Of a DNA stretch of 64,000 bases, positions 17,522-24,739 are shown piece after piece. Location: contig NZ_JAJFAV010000004.1 in NCBI RefSeq assembly GCF_020711235.1, forward strand, positions 124,001-188,000. The letters run 5' to 3'. Each line of letters begins with the position of its first letter. Position 1 is the first letter of the stretch. The stretch comes from Hymenobacter sp. 15J16-1T3B. GTDB lineage: Bacteria > Bacteroidota > Bacteroidia > Cytophagales > Hymenobacteraceae. A program made the position numbers and the translations under genes. The notes under the pieces were generated by a model that saw only the letters and a list, made by a program, of their open reading frames with translations, searched no databases and was not told the origin of the DNA.

Positions 17522-17529
17522 CAAAGCTA
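17522..17529 (-). promoter_or_regulatory. Probable Nudix-gene -7 element
   Basis: The minus strand reads TAGCTTTG, an exact TAnnTTTG match, 24 bp before the ATG at 17497. It lies inside the longer open frame, so it supports the shorter protein. Confidence 0.5.
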
Positions 17530-17709
17530 CGGGCGTTTGGGCACTGCTGGTGGCGGGTGGTGCGCGGTCAGTAGGGGGCGGGCGGCAGCCGGTGCCGTGC
17601 CTGAAAAAAATCCGGCACCGGGGTAACATAGAGTTAACTTGATATGAGCTAAAGCCGTAACTTCCAACTAAGCTGGTCGCCGACATTCCGGCCAGCCGTC
17701 CGCACTACT

Positions 17710-17958
17710 ATGGCCAATTCGCAAAAAAACTCCGCCAACCAAAACTCCAACGGCGCCATCGGCGACCCGCTTTTTAACCTGAAACACGCCCAAGCCGAGT
17801 CGGAGCTGCAGCAGCAGACCGGCGGCCTCGGCCCCCTCACCAACGAATACATCAGCACCGACGAAGACGGGGAGCTGGACGAAGGCCCGCGCGACAGCCA
17901 GGGCCTGCGCCGCGGCGAATCGCCCGATATAACTGGCAGCACCGCCGGCCGCCACTAA
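17710..17958 (+). CDS. Small hydrophilic acidic protein, unknown function
   Basis: An 82-residue protein rich in Asn, Gln, Gly, Asp and Glu (MANSQKNSANQNSNGAIGDP at the start, YISTDEDGELDEGPRDSQG later). It has no signal peptide, no membrane segment and no cysteine, and is probably disordered. I do not recognise a family. It is a believable gene: it stands alone, has no better frame opposite it, and is followed 43 bp later by a very strong terminator with the right orientation. The Nudix gene diverges 212 bp upstream. Confidence 0.6.
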   Translation: MANSQKNSANQNSNGAIGDPLFNLKHAQAESELQQQTGGLGPLTNEYISTDEDGELDEGPRDSQGLRRGESPDITGSTAGRH

Positions 17959-18001
17959 GCGCCGGCCAGGATATAGGCACCTCCTTTCATGCCTATCTGC
18001 G

Positions 18002-18048
18002 GTACCGCCCGCCGGGACATCAGACACCCCGGCGGGCGGTACTTTTTT
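18002..18048 (+). terminator. Intrinsic terminator
   Basis: GTACCGCCCGCCGGG (18002-18016) pairs perfectly with CCCGGCGGGCGGTAC (18028-18042), followed by six T. It ends transcription of the small 17710 gene, just before the rnhB promoter. Confidence 0.92.
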
Positions 18049-18092
18049 GCGCCCTAACGAGCCGGTGTGCCGCCTCACAGCCGGCTACTGGC

Positions 18093-18100
18093 TATTTTTG
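18093..18100 (+). promoter_or_regulatory. Probable rnhB -7 element
   Basis: TATTTTTG is an exact TAnnTTTG match, ending 8 nt before the ATG at 18109. It supports that ATG over an in-frame upstream ATG at 18067 and implies a leaderless or nearly leaderless mRNA. Confidence 0.55.
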
Positions 18101-18108
18101 CGCCCGTT

Positions 18109-18684
18109 ATGCTGCCCGTTTCCCTTACCGCCCAGCTCCACGAAGCCGGCCTCGACGAAGCCGGCCGCGGCTGCCTGGCCGGGCCCGTGTTTGCCGCCGC
18201 CGTGGTGCTGCCGCCCGATTTTCAGGCCCCCGGCCTCACCGATTCCAAGCTGCTGAGCGCCAAGCGCCGCGAGCAGCTACGCGACATCATCTGCCGCGAG
18301 GCGCTGGCCTGGGCCGTGGCCGAAGCCTCACCCGACGAAATTGCCAGCATCAACATTGCCCAGGCCAGCTACCTGGCCATGCACCGCGCCGTGGCCCAGC
18401 TCGGCCTGCAGCCCACGCACCTGGCCGTCGACGGCAACCGGTTCCGGGCCTATCCCGGCATCGAGCACAGCTGCATCATCAAGGGCGACGGGAAGTACCA
18501 GAACATTGCCGCCGCCTCGGTGCTGGCCAAAACCTTCCGCGACGAGCGGATGCGCGAGCTGGCCGCCGAATTTCCGCAGTACGGCTGGGAGCAAAACGCC
18601 GGCTACCCCACCGGGCTGCACCGCGCCGCCATTCGCGCCCACGGCCCCACGCCCCACCACCGCATGGGCTTCCGGCTGCTTTGA
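18109..18684 (+). CDS. rnhB: Ribonuclease HII
   Basis: A 191-residue cytosolic nuclease that cuts RNA in RNA-DNA hybrids and removes single misinserted ribonucleotides. The catalytic DEAGRG motif lies in GLDEAGRGCLAGPVFAAAVV near residue 14. LTDSKLLSAKRREQL follows, then HLAVDGNRF, IIKGDGKYQNIAAASVLAK with the catalytic Asp and KGD motif, and the C-terminal YPTGLHRAAIRAHGPTPHHR. Length is usual. The start MLPVSLTAQLHEAG is supported by the -7 element just upstream; the upstream in-frame ATG would add 14 unlikely residues. Confidence 0.96.
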   Translation: MLPVSLTAQLHEAGLDEAGRGCLAGPVFAAAVVLPPDFQAPGLTDSKLLSAKRREQLRDIICREALAWAVAEASPDEIASINIAQASYLAMHRAVAQLGLQPTHLAVDGNRFRAYPGIEHSCIIKGDGKYQNIAAASVLAKTFRDERMRELAAEFPQYGWEQNAGYPTGLHRAAIRAHGPTPHHRMGFRLL

Positions 18685-18720
18685 CTAAGGTGAAATGGTG
18701 AAAGGTGAAGACCTCCGCTT

Positions 18721-18770
18721 CACCCAACAAAAAGGCCTTGGCAACACTGCCAAGGCCTTTTTGTTGGGTG
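18721..18770. terminator. Bidirectional intrinsic terminator with 23-bp perfect stem
   Basis: Positions 18721-18743 and 18748-18770 are perfectly complementary over 23 bp around a 4-nt loop, with A5 and T5 runs inside the stem. It lies between the converging rnhB and response regulator genes. Confidence 0.93.
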
Positions 18771-18788
18771 AAAATTGGAAAAACAACC

Positions 18789-19244
18789 TCACCGTTGCGT
18801 CTGCTCCTTGAGGCGCAGCAGGTCGAGAAAGAGGCTAAAGCCGTCGACGGTGGAGCCGCCCTCGCCGAACTTGTCGAAGTTCAGGGGTTTGATGATGTAG
18901 CCGCTCACAGCTAAGTCGCGGGCCTTGAGGCGGTCCGATTCGAGGTCGGAAGTGGTCATGATGAACACGTTCAGGCCCACAAACTCGGGGTCGGAGCGCA
19001 GGACTTCGAGCAGCTCCAGGCCGTTCATGCGGGGCATGTTGATGTCGAGCATCACCACGCTGGGCTTGGGAATCTGGTCCCGGTCGCCCTCGCCGCGCAG
19101 CAGCGCCAGGGCTTCACGGCCGTTGCGGGCCACGTAGAGCGGTACGGTAATGCTGTGCTTGCGTAGCTCGCGCTGCACGTTCATGATGTCCATCTGGTCG
19201 TCTTCGACGAGCAGAATGCTGGCTGGAGCGGAATCGGTAGACAT
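18789..19244 (-). CDS. Single-domain response regulator (CheY/Rcp1-like)
   Basis: A 151-residue receiver domain without an output domain. It shows the acidic pair in LLVEDDQMDI (about 15-16), the phosphoacceptor Asp67 in VVMLDINMPRMNGLELL, the Thr switch in FIMTTSDLESD and the conserved Lys119 in GYIIKPLNFDKF. It resembles the Rcp1-type regulators paired with phytochrome-like histidine kinases. It ends 78 bp downstream of the histidine kinase stop, so it is probably the kinase's phosphate receiver. Having no DNA-binding domain, it presumably acts through protein contacts or passes phosphate on. Confidence 0.93.
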   Translation of the reverse strand: MSTDSAPASILLVEDDQMDIMNVQRELRKHSITVPLYVARNGREALALLRGEGDRDQIPKPSVVMLDINMPRMNGLELLEVLRSDPEFVGLNVFIMTTSDLESDRLKARDLAVSGYIIKPLNFDKFGEGGSTVDGFSLFLDLLRLKEQTQR

Positions 19245-19322
19245 GGGGTAAGCGGCTGAAAAACGCCCGGCACCGGGTGCAGGTGAGGCACCGCCGGTCC
19301 TGGGCTATACGGCAAAGCAGCG

Positions 19323-20858
19323 CTAATGGCTGATTCCGGCCGGGCGGGTGGCGGTGGCCGGTGCCACCCGGGCCGTGGTTTTGGGCCAGGTAAACGTGAA
19401 CGTGGAGCCCGCCCCCTCGCTGGATTCCAGCCGGATAACGCCGCCGTGGCGCTCCACAATTTTTTTGACGATGGCCAAGCCCACGCCCGTACTTTCCAGC
19501 GTGTCGCGCTCGGTCAGCGTCTGAAACAGCACGAACACCCGCTCGTGGTACTCCGGCGCAATGCCGGGGCCGTTGTCGGCAATGGTGAAGGTGTACTCCT
19601 CGGTGGTTTCGCGCAGGCCGATGCGCACAAGGCCGTGGGCCGGGTCGTGGTGGTACTTCAGCGCGTTGCTGATCAGGTTGCTGAACACTTGCTGCAGCTC
19701 CACCCGCGAGGCAGTGAGTACCGGCAAGTAGGGTGGCAAGGTCACGTGGAAGCCTTCGGGAGGGGCCAACGAGTCGATAATTTCGGTAAGCAACTCGCGC
19801 ACGTTTACGCGCTCCTGCTGCTGCTGCACCCGCCCGATGCGCGCCAGCTCCAGAATGCCGCTGATGAGGTTTTCCATGCGGTGGGTGCGGGTGCGCATTA
19901 GCAAGAGAAACTCCCGGATGTGCTCGGGCAGGGTTTCGTCCATGTCTTCCTCGATCCAGCGCGAGGCGCTTTCGATGCCGCGCAGCGGGGCTTTCAAGTC
20001 GTGCGAAACGACGTAGGCAAACTGATCCAGCTCCTGGTTGCGGCGCTCCAACTGCCCGATGGTCGACTCGATGGTGCCGGCCATGGAATTGAGCGACGTG
20101 GCCAGCTCGCTCAACTCGTCGTGGGCATCGTCGGTGAGACGCACGTGGTACTCGCCGCGGGCAATGCGGGTGGCCAGCTGCACCATGCCGTTGATGCGCC
20201 GTGAGAGCAGCCGCGCCAGCAGCCCGGCCCCGATCAGCCCGAGCACCAGGGCCAGCAAGGTGAGCACCACCGACAGCACCCGCGTCTGCTGAATGCTGGC
20301 CGCCAGCTTGGCGCGTTGCTTGTCGCGGGTGGCCAGCTCGTCGCGGTCGAAGCCGCGGAAGATAACCCGGATCTGGTCCATGAGCTGCTTGCCGGTGCCG
20401 TCTTCCACCAGCGCGCGGTGCTCCATGCCGTCGACGCCTTCCTGGCGGGCGTTGCGCTGGCGGGCGGCCCGCTTCTCGGCAATCAGCAGGTGCGAGTAGG
20501 CCGCCCACCGCTCGTACAGCGCCTGGGCGCGCACCATGCGGGCGCGCTGCGGGTCATCGAGCCCGAACTCGTCGCGCAACGAGGTAAACGAGCCCAGCAG
20601 CTGCCGCTCGCCGGTGTAGTAAGACTCGAGGAGGCCTTCGTTGCCCACGAGCAGGTAGCCGCGGAAGCCGGATTCCATGTCGACGATGCTGCCGAGCATG
20701 CGCGTGGCCTGGGCCGTGCGGTTTTGCGAGTGCGCGATGCGCTCGGAATTGCGCAGCACCTGCCGCGACAACTGGTAATTGACAATGCCGACCATCACGA
20801 ACAGCATGGCAATGGCCAGGAAACCGATAAACAGACGGGTGGAAAGCTTGAGCTTCAT
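19323..20858 (-). CDS. Membrane sensor histidine kinase with CHASE3-like sensor and HAMP
   Basis: A 511-residue kinase. TM1 is at about 9-28 (LFIGFLAIAMLFVMVGIVNY). The periplasmic helical region to about 193 resembles CHASE3 (VDMESGFRGYLLVGNEGLLE). TM2 is at about 194-216, followed by HAMP at about 217-270. The H-box FAYVVSHDLKAPLRGI carries the phospho-His at about 286. The ATPase has FSNLISNALKYHH (N box), ADNGPGIAPEY (G1), FVLFQTL (F box) and STGVGLAIVKKIVERHGG (G2). The H-box style matches kinases that pair with single-domain regulators. It lies 21 bp after a CZB-domain gene and upstream of the regulator. Confidence 0.95.
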   Translation of the reverse strand: MKLKLSTRLFIGFLAIAMLFVMVGIVNYQLSRQVLRNSERIAHSQNRTAQATRMLGSIVDMESGFRGYLLVGNEGLLESYYTGERQLLGSFTSLRDEFGLDDPQRARMVRAQALYERWAAYSHLLIAEKRAARQRNARQEGVDGMEHRALVEDGTGKQLMDQIRVIFRGFDRDELATRDKQRAKLAASIQQTRVLSVVLTLLALVLGLIGAGLLARLLSRRINGMVQLATRIARGEYHVRLTDDAHDELSELATSLNSMAGTIESTIGQLERRNQELDQFAYVVSHDLKAPLRGIESASRWIEEDMDETLPEHIREFLLLMRTRTHRMENLISGILELARIGRVQQQQERVNVRELLTEIIDSLAPPEGFHVTLPPYLPVLTASRVELQQVFSNLISNALKYHHDPAHGLVRIGLRETTEEYTFTIADNGPGIAPEYHERVFVLFQTLTERDTLESTGVGLAIVKKIVERHGGVIRLESSEGAGSTFTFTWPKTTARVAPATATRPAGISH

Positions 20859-20879
20859 GCAAGAGGGCCGCGCCGGACG

Positions 20880-21257
20880 CTAGCGGGCCTCTTTACGCAA
20901 CTTATGCTCAAGAGTATTCAAGAGGCGCAGCACTTCGTCGGTCAGCGGGTTGGTGGCGCGCAGCCCGCGCAGGGCCTCGTCGGCGTGGCCGGCTTGGTGC
21001 AGGTCCATCAGGCGGTTGGCTTCTTCGTGCACGCGGCGGTGCAGCTGGTCGAGTTGCTGGGCTTCGAGGTAGTGGCCGAAGCGGGCCAAGGCTACGTCGC
21101 GAATCCAGTGGCCTAGGGAGCATTCGTCCGGGTCGCGCACGGGGCCTTCCTCGCCGTCGGCGCCGTAGAGAAAGGAGCGCAGGCGCGCTTTAAAGAGAAT
21201 ATGCTTTAGCCGGGCAGCGTCGAACTCCCGTTTGAGGTCTTCATCCATCGAATACAT
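20880..21257 (-). CDS. Stand-alone CZB-domain (chemoreceptor zinc-binding) protein
   Basis: A 125-residue cytosolic helical protein. It has the CZB pattern: AARLKHILFKARLRSFL with His19, DPDECSLGHWIRD with Cys46 and Trp51, and LHRRVHEEANRL with His73 and His77, which together give the one-Cys, three-His zinc set. CZB domains bind zinc very tightly, and a reactive Cys allows some of them to sense zinc or hypochlorous acid. They are usually fused to chemoreceptors or diguanylate cyclases; here the domain is free. It is the first gene of a CZB-kinase-regulator unit (21 bp before the kinase), so it may act as a detachable cytosolic sensor. The start could also be the Met at codon 4. Confidence 0.85.
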   Translation of the reverse strand: MYSMDEDLKREFDAARLKHILFKARLRSFLYGADGEEGPVRDPDECSLGHWIRDVALARFGHYLEAQQLDQLHRRVHEEANRLMDLHQAGHADEALRGLRATNPLTDEVLRLLNTLEHKLRKEAR

Positions 21258-21472
21258 ATCGCCGGTATTGGTGTGCGGCCACCAACCGGGCGTGTAAACT
21301 ATACCCGATTAGCCGGCCGGAGGTTCTGCAGGACTGACCGGTAAAATTGTGCAGCGGAGCGGCTTGGGCGGGCCCTAGCCATGCCAACGGCCCCCTGGGC
21401 TGTGCGAACGAGGCCCCAAGCGCTGCGAAGGGTTTTCGCGGCGGGGGTGGGCCGGGCGTGGCGGATATAGCC

Positions 21473-21480
21473 TACTTTTG
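21473..21480 (+). promoter_or_regulatory. Probable gcvT -7 element
   Basis: TACTTTTG is an exact TAnnTTTG match, 52 bp upstream of the gcvT ATG. No clear -33 TTTG is seen. Confidence 0.5.
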
Positions 21481-21532
21481 CGCCGCCGGCCGCCGGCCTA
21501 TTCCCACTCCCCGAACCCCAAGTCCCGCCCCC

Positions 21533-22636
21533 ATGAGCGACCTGAAGACCGTTGTGCTGAACGACGTGCACCAGCAACTCGGCGCCAAGATGGTGCCCTT
21601 CGCCGGCTACAACATGCCCGTGCGCTACTCCTCCGACCTCGACGAGCACCACACCGTGCGCCGGGCCGTGGGCATCTTCGACGTGTCGCACATGGGCGAG
21701 TTTCGGGTGCGCGGCCCCCGGGCCTTGGACCTGATTCAGCACGTGACCAGCAACGACGCGAGCAAGCTGGCCGACGGCAAAGCCCAGTACTCCTGCCTGC
21801 CCAACGAGCAGGGCGGCATCGTGGATGACTTGCTGGTGTACAAGCTGGCCGACGAGGACTACATGCTCGTCGTCAACGCCTCCAACATCGAGAAGGACTG
21901 GAACTGGATTCAGAAGTACAACGCCGAATACGGGGCCGAAATGGAGAATATTTCGGACCAGACCAGCCTCTTCGCCGTGCAGGGCCCCAAAGCCGCCGAC
22001 GCGCTGCAGGGCCTGACCGACGTGGACCTGAAGACCATTCCGTACTACTCCTTCGTGCAGGGCACCTTTGCCGGGCACCCGAACGTCATCATCTCGGCCA
22101 CCGGCTACACCGGCGCGGGCGGCTTCGAGCTCTACATTCCGAACGAGGCGGCCGTGGACATCTGGAACAAGATTCTGGAAGCCGGCAAGCCCTTCGGCCT
22201 GAAGCCCATCGGCCTGGGCGCGCGCGACACGCTGCGCCTGGAAATGGGCTTCTGCCTCTACGGCAACGACATCGACGACACCACCTCGCCGCTGGAAGGC
22301 GGCTTGGGCTGGATTACCAAGTTCACCAAGGACTTCGTTAACAGCCAAGAGCTGGCCAAGCAGAAGGAACAGGGCGTGGACCGCAAGCTGGTGGGCTTCC
22401 TGATGGACGGCCCCGGCATTCCGCGCGCCCACTACGAGCTGGTGGACGAGGACGGCAACCCGGTGGGCGAAGTGACGTCGGGTACCCAGTCGCCGAGCCT
22501 GAGCAAGGGCATCGGCCTGGGCTACGTGAAAACCGAGTTGAGCAAGCCCGGCAGCAAGGTGTTCGTGCAGGTACGCGGCAAAAACCTGCCCGCCACCGTC
22601 ACCAAGCTGCCCTTCGTGAAAGGCACGGAGGAATAG
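21533..22636 (+). CDS. gcvT: Glycine cleavage system T protein (aminomethyltransferase)
   Basis: A 367-residue tetrahydrofolate enzyme that takes the aminomethyl group from H protein, releasing ammonia and giving methylene-THF. Family motifs include [15 protein letters not shown] near residue 20, [14 protein letters not shown], a folate-binding region [39 protein letters not shown] and the C-terminal [19 protein letters not shown]. Length is typical (about 365). The other glycine cleavage genes are not in this window. The start [10 protein letters not shown] is 52 bp after a good -7 element. A palindromic repeat with a T-run follows and may end transcription. Confidence 0.96.
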   Translation: MSDLKTVVLNDVHQQLGAKMVPFAGYNMPVRYSSDLDEHHTVRRAVGIFDVSHMGEFRVRGPRALDLIQHVTSNDASKLADGKAQYSCLPNEQGGIVDDLLVYKLADEDYMLVVNASNIEKDWNWIQKYNAEYGAEMENISDQTSLFAVQGPKAADALQGLTDVDLKTIPYYSFVQGTFAGHPNVIISATGYTGAGGFELYIPNEAAVDIWNKILEAGKPFGLKPIGLGARDTLRLEMGFCLYGNDIDDTTSPLEGGLGWITKFTKDFVNSQELAKQKEQGVDRKLVGFLMDGPGIPRAHYELVDEDGNPVGEVTSGTQSPSLSKGIGLGYVKTELSKPGSKVFVQVRGKNLPATVTKLPFVKGTEE

Positions 22637-22651
22637 GCAGGATTTTCCCAG

Positions 22652-22704
22652 AACGTCATTCCGAGCGCAGCCGAAGAATCTCGCGTGCTTCGCGCTGAAT
22701 GACC
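22652..22704. repeat. REP-like palindromic repeat unit
   Basis: This sequence begins AACGTCATTCCGAGCGCAGC and ends GCTGAATGACC, so its ends form an imperfect inverted repeat. It belongs to the GTCATTCCGAGC repeat family that also occurs at 22710-22835 and, as variants, near 33797, 34026 and 45723. It lies in the gcvT-comB gap. Confidence 0.65.
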
Positions 22705-22709
22705 AACCT

Positions 22710-22845
22710 GAACGTCATTCCGAGCTGGTCGAGGAATCTTGCGTGCTGATGCCGGATAGTAAAATCATCGTCCAACGAGAAGAATGCTATCGGACTAAAC
22801 ACGCGGGATTCCTCGACCAGCTCGGAATGACGTTCTGTTTTTTCT
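22710..22845 (+). repeat. REP-like inverted repeat with 29-bp perfect arms and terminal T-run
   Basis: Positions 22710-22738 and 22807-22835 are perfectly complementary over 29 bp (left arm starts GAACGTCATTCCGAGCTGG) with a 68-nt spacer. A TGTTTTTTCT tract follows directly at 22836-22845. It lies 73 bp after gcvT and 20 bp before comB and could act as the gcvT terminator. A reading frame runs through it into comB, but that extension is repeat sequence, not protein. Confidence 0.75.
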
Positions 22846-22865
22846 CCGTTCATCAACCACCAATC

Positions 22866-23591
22866 ATGCCCTCAATCGACATCTGCTTCTCCCCGGAGCT
22901 GCTGCCGCTCTACCAGCTCGAAGGCCGCGTGGCCGTCATCGTGGATATTCTGCGGGCCACCTCCAGCATCGTCACGGCCCTGGCCAACGGTGTGACGCAC
23001 GTATTTGCGGTGGCCGAGCTGGACGAATGCGCGGCGCTGGGCCAGCAGCAGGGCTGCCTGACGGCGGCCGAGCGCAACGGCGTGCAGGCCGACGGCTTCG
23101 ACCTCGGCAACTCGCCCTTCGGCTACCTCGACGGCAAGCTCCCGACCCGGGGCCGGGCCGTGGCCATCAGCACCACCAACGGCACCCAGGCGCTGCGCCG
23201 CTCCCTGGCGGCCGACGCCGTGGTCATCGGCGCCTTTCTAAACCTGCAGGCCGTAGCCGACTTTGCCCGCCGGCAGCAAAAAGACGTGCTGGTGGTGTGC
23301 GCCGGCTGGAAGGGCCAGTTCTGCCTCGAAGACACCGTTTTCGGCGGAGCCCTGGCCGAGCGCCTGGCCGACACGTTCGACGTGCGCAGCTCGGACGCGA
23401 CCCTAGCGGCGCTGCACCTCTGGCAGCAAGCCAAGGCCGATCTGCCGGGCTACCTGCTACAGTCCGCGCACGTGCGCCGGCTCAACCACCTCGAAGCCCA
23501 CAAGGATTTCGAGTTCTGCCTGCGCCTCGACGAGTACCCCGGCACGCTGCCCGTGTGGCAGGAGGATCGGCTGGTGCTGGCGGGTGAGTAG
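22866..23591 (+). CDS. comB: 2-phosphosulfolactate phosphatase family protein (ComB-like)
   Basis: A 241-residue cytosolic protein. The family signature VAVIVDILRATSSIVTALAN lies at about 19-38, followed by NGVQADGFDLGNSPFGYL, AISTTNGTQALRRS and VVCAGWKGQFCLEDTVFGG. ComB removes phosphate from 2-phosphosulfolactate to give sulfolactate, a step of coenzyme M synthesis in methanogens; in bacteria the role is less clear and may involve sulfolactate or another sulfonate. No other coenzyme M or sulfonate gene is visible nearby. I start at MPSIDICFSP because the longer frame reads through a repeat. Family membership is firm; the substrate in this organism is an inference. Confidence 0.88.
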   Translation: MPSIDICFSPELLPLYQLEGRVAVIVDILRATSSIVTALANGVTHVFAVAELDECAALGQQQGCLTAAERNGVQADGFDLGNSPFGYLDGKLPTRGRAVAISTTNGTQALRRSLAADAVVIGAFLNLQAVADFARRQQKDVLVVCAGWKGQFCLEDTVFGGALAERLADTFDVRSSDATLAALHLWQQAKADLPGYLLQSAHVRRLNHLEAHKDFEFCLRLDEYPGTLPVWQEDRLVLAGE

Positions 23592-23624
23592 CTAAACAGG
23601 TTATGACGGGGGCTGCCCGTACAG

Positions 23625-23675
23625 GCACGGCCGTCATTCCCGAGCTGGACTTCGGGCATGACGGCCGTGCTTTTT
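23625..23675. terminator. Intrinsic terminator related to the REP-like family
   Basis: GCACGGCCGTCAT (23625-23637) pairs with ATGACGGCCGTGC (23658-23670), and the stem continues inward through CCCGA/TCGGG; five T follow. The core GTCATTCCCGAGC ... GCATGAC resembles the intergenic repeat units. It lies between the converging comB and MazG-like genes. Confidence 0.88.
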
Positions 23676-23708
23676 CCGCTTTGCAAGCGGGTGTAGGGGG
23701 CGCAGGCG

Positions 23709-24035
23709 CTACTGCAGCTTCTCGTTCTGGCGGTGGCGGTCGGCGTCGCGCTGGGTTTTCTTCTCCAGGTTGCGCTGCAGGGCCTCGGTCAGGTCGACGC
23801 CGGTCTGGTTGGCCAGGCAGATGACCACGAAAAGTACGTCGGCCAGTTCATCGGCCAGCACTTTGTCGCGGTCGGAGGGCTTGAAGGACTGCTCGCCGTA
23901 CTGGCGGGCAATGATGCGGGCCACCTCGCCGACTTCCTCGGTGAGCATGGCCATGTTGGTCAGTTCGTTGAAATACCGCACGCCGGTGGTCTTGATCCAC
24001 TGGTCGACGGTTTGCTGGGCTTCTTCTAGAGTCAT
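23709..24035 (-). CDS. MazG-like nucleotide pyrophosphohydrolase
   Basis: A 108-residue all-alpha protein of the MazG/dUTPase-like superfamily, which hydrolyses nucleoside triphosphates to monophosphates and pyrophosphate, often as house-cleaning of damaged dNTPs. The metal-binding EEVGEVARII (about 33-42) and ADELADVLFVVICLAN (about 61-76) give the ExxE...ExxD pattern. The short single-domain length fits the MazG-like group rather than the two-domain E. coli MazG. It has no clear operon partner; dtd starts upstream on the same strand, with 94 bp between. Confidence 0.88.
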   Translation of the reverse strand: MTLEEAQQTVDQWIKTTGVRYFNELTNMAMLTEEVGEVARIIARQYGEQSFKPSDRDKVLADELADVLFVVICLANQTGVDLTEALQRNLEKKTQRDADRHRQNEKLQ

Positions 24036-24129
24036 GTAGAAGTTTAAGAGGGGATGAGGGTAAGGATTGAGAGCATGCGGGGCTGGAAGGTCGGCAACGA
24101 ATACCTCCCAAACTCCCCCTCGTCAACTC

Positions 24130-24585
24130 CTAAACTGCGGTGGCTTCCCGGTCGAGCACGATGGTCACGGGGCCGTCGTTGAGCAGGCGCACCTTCATGT
24201 CGGCGCCGAAGCGGCCGGTGGCCACGGGGCGACCCAGCAGGGCTTCGAGCTGGCGCACAAATTCTTCGTAGAGCGGAATGGCCACCGGGGGCGGGGCCGC
24301 CTGGATGTAGCTGGGGCGGGTGCCTTTGCGGGCGTCGGCGAGCAGGGTAAACTGGCTGACCACCAGCACCTCGCCGCCCACATCCTGCACCGAGAGGTTC
24401 ATTTTGTCGTCGGCGTCGCTGAAGATGCGCAGCTGCACCAGCTTGCGGGCCATCCAGTCCAGTTCGGCGGCGGTATCGGTGTGGGTGAAGCCGGCCAGGA
24501 CCAGCAGGCCCGGGCCAATCTGGCCGGTGAGGGCGCCGTCGACGGTTACCGAAGCTTCCGCGACGCGCTGCACGACTACGCGCAT
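24130..24585 (-). CDS. dtd: D-aminoacyl-tRNA deacylase
   Basis: A 151-residue enzyme that frees tRNA wrongly charged with D-amino acids or glycine. It shows the start [17 protein letters not shown], the active-site motif SQFTLLAD in [20 protein letters not shown], and the C-terminal cross-subunit motif [10 protein letters not shown] (a GP-containing motif, normally NxGPVT). Length is standard. The frame is open upstream to 24720, but the conserved N terminus fixes the start at 24585. A divergent membrane glycosyltransferase gene lies upstream. Confidence 0.95.
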   Translation of the reverse strand: MRVVVQRVAEASVTVDGALTGQIGPGLLVLAGFTHTDTAAELDWMARKLVQLRIFSDADDKMNLSVQDVGGEVLVVSQFTLLADARKGTRPSYIQAAPPPVAIPLYEEFVRQLEALLGRPVATGRFGADMKVRLLNDGPVTIVLDREATAV

Positions 24586-24739
24586 GGGGACAGAGGGGTT
24601 AAGTGGGATGAGCCTGGACTTGCCCGAAGTGGCGCAGAACCGGCCCGGCGCAAAGAAACGGCACAAATGCCCATCTTCGCCGCCGTTCCGGGCGGATTGG
24701 CGTTTCGGCCTGTCCCTCAATTCCTCAGTTCCCGCCGCC

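Noticed and set aside
22710-22845. CRISPR-like repeat
   Set aside because: There are only two arms in inverted orientation, with no regularly spaced direct repeats or cas genes; no CRISPR array was seen anywhere in the window.
22743-22865. Extension of the ComB-like protein to 22743
   Set aside because: The extension translates a REP-like palindrome and has no family similarity.
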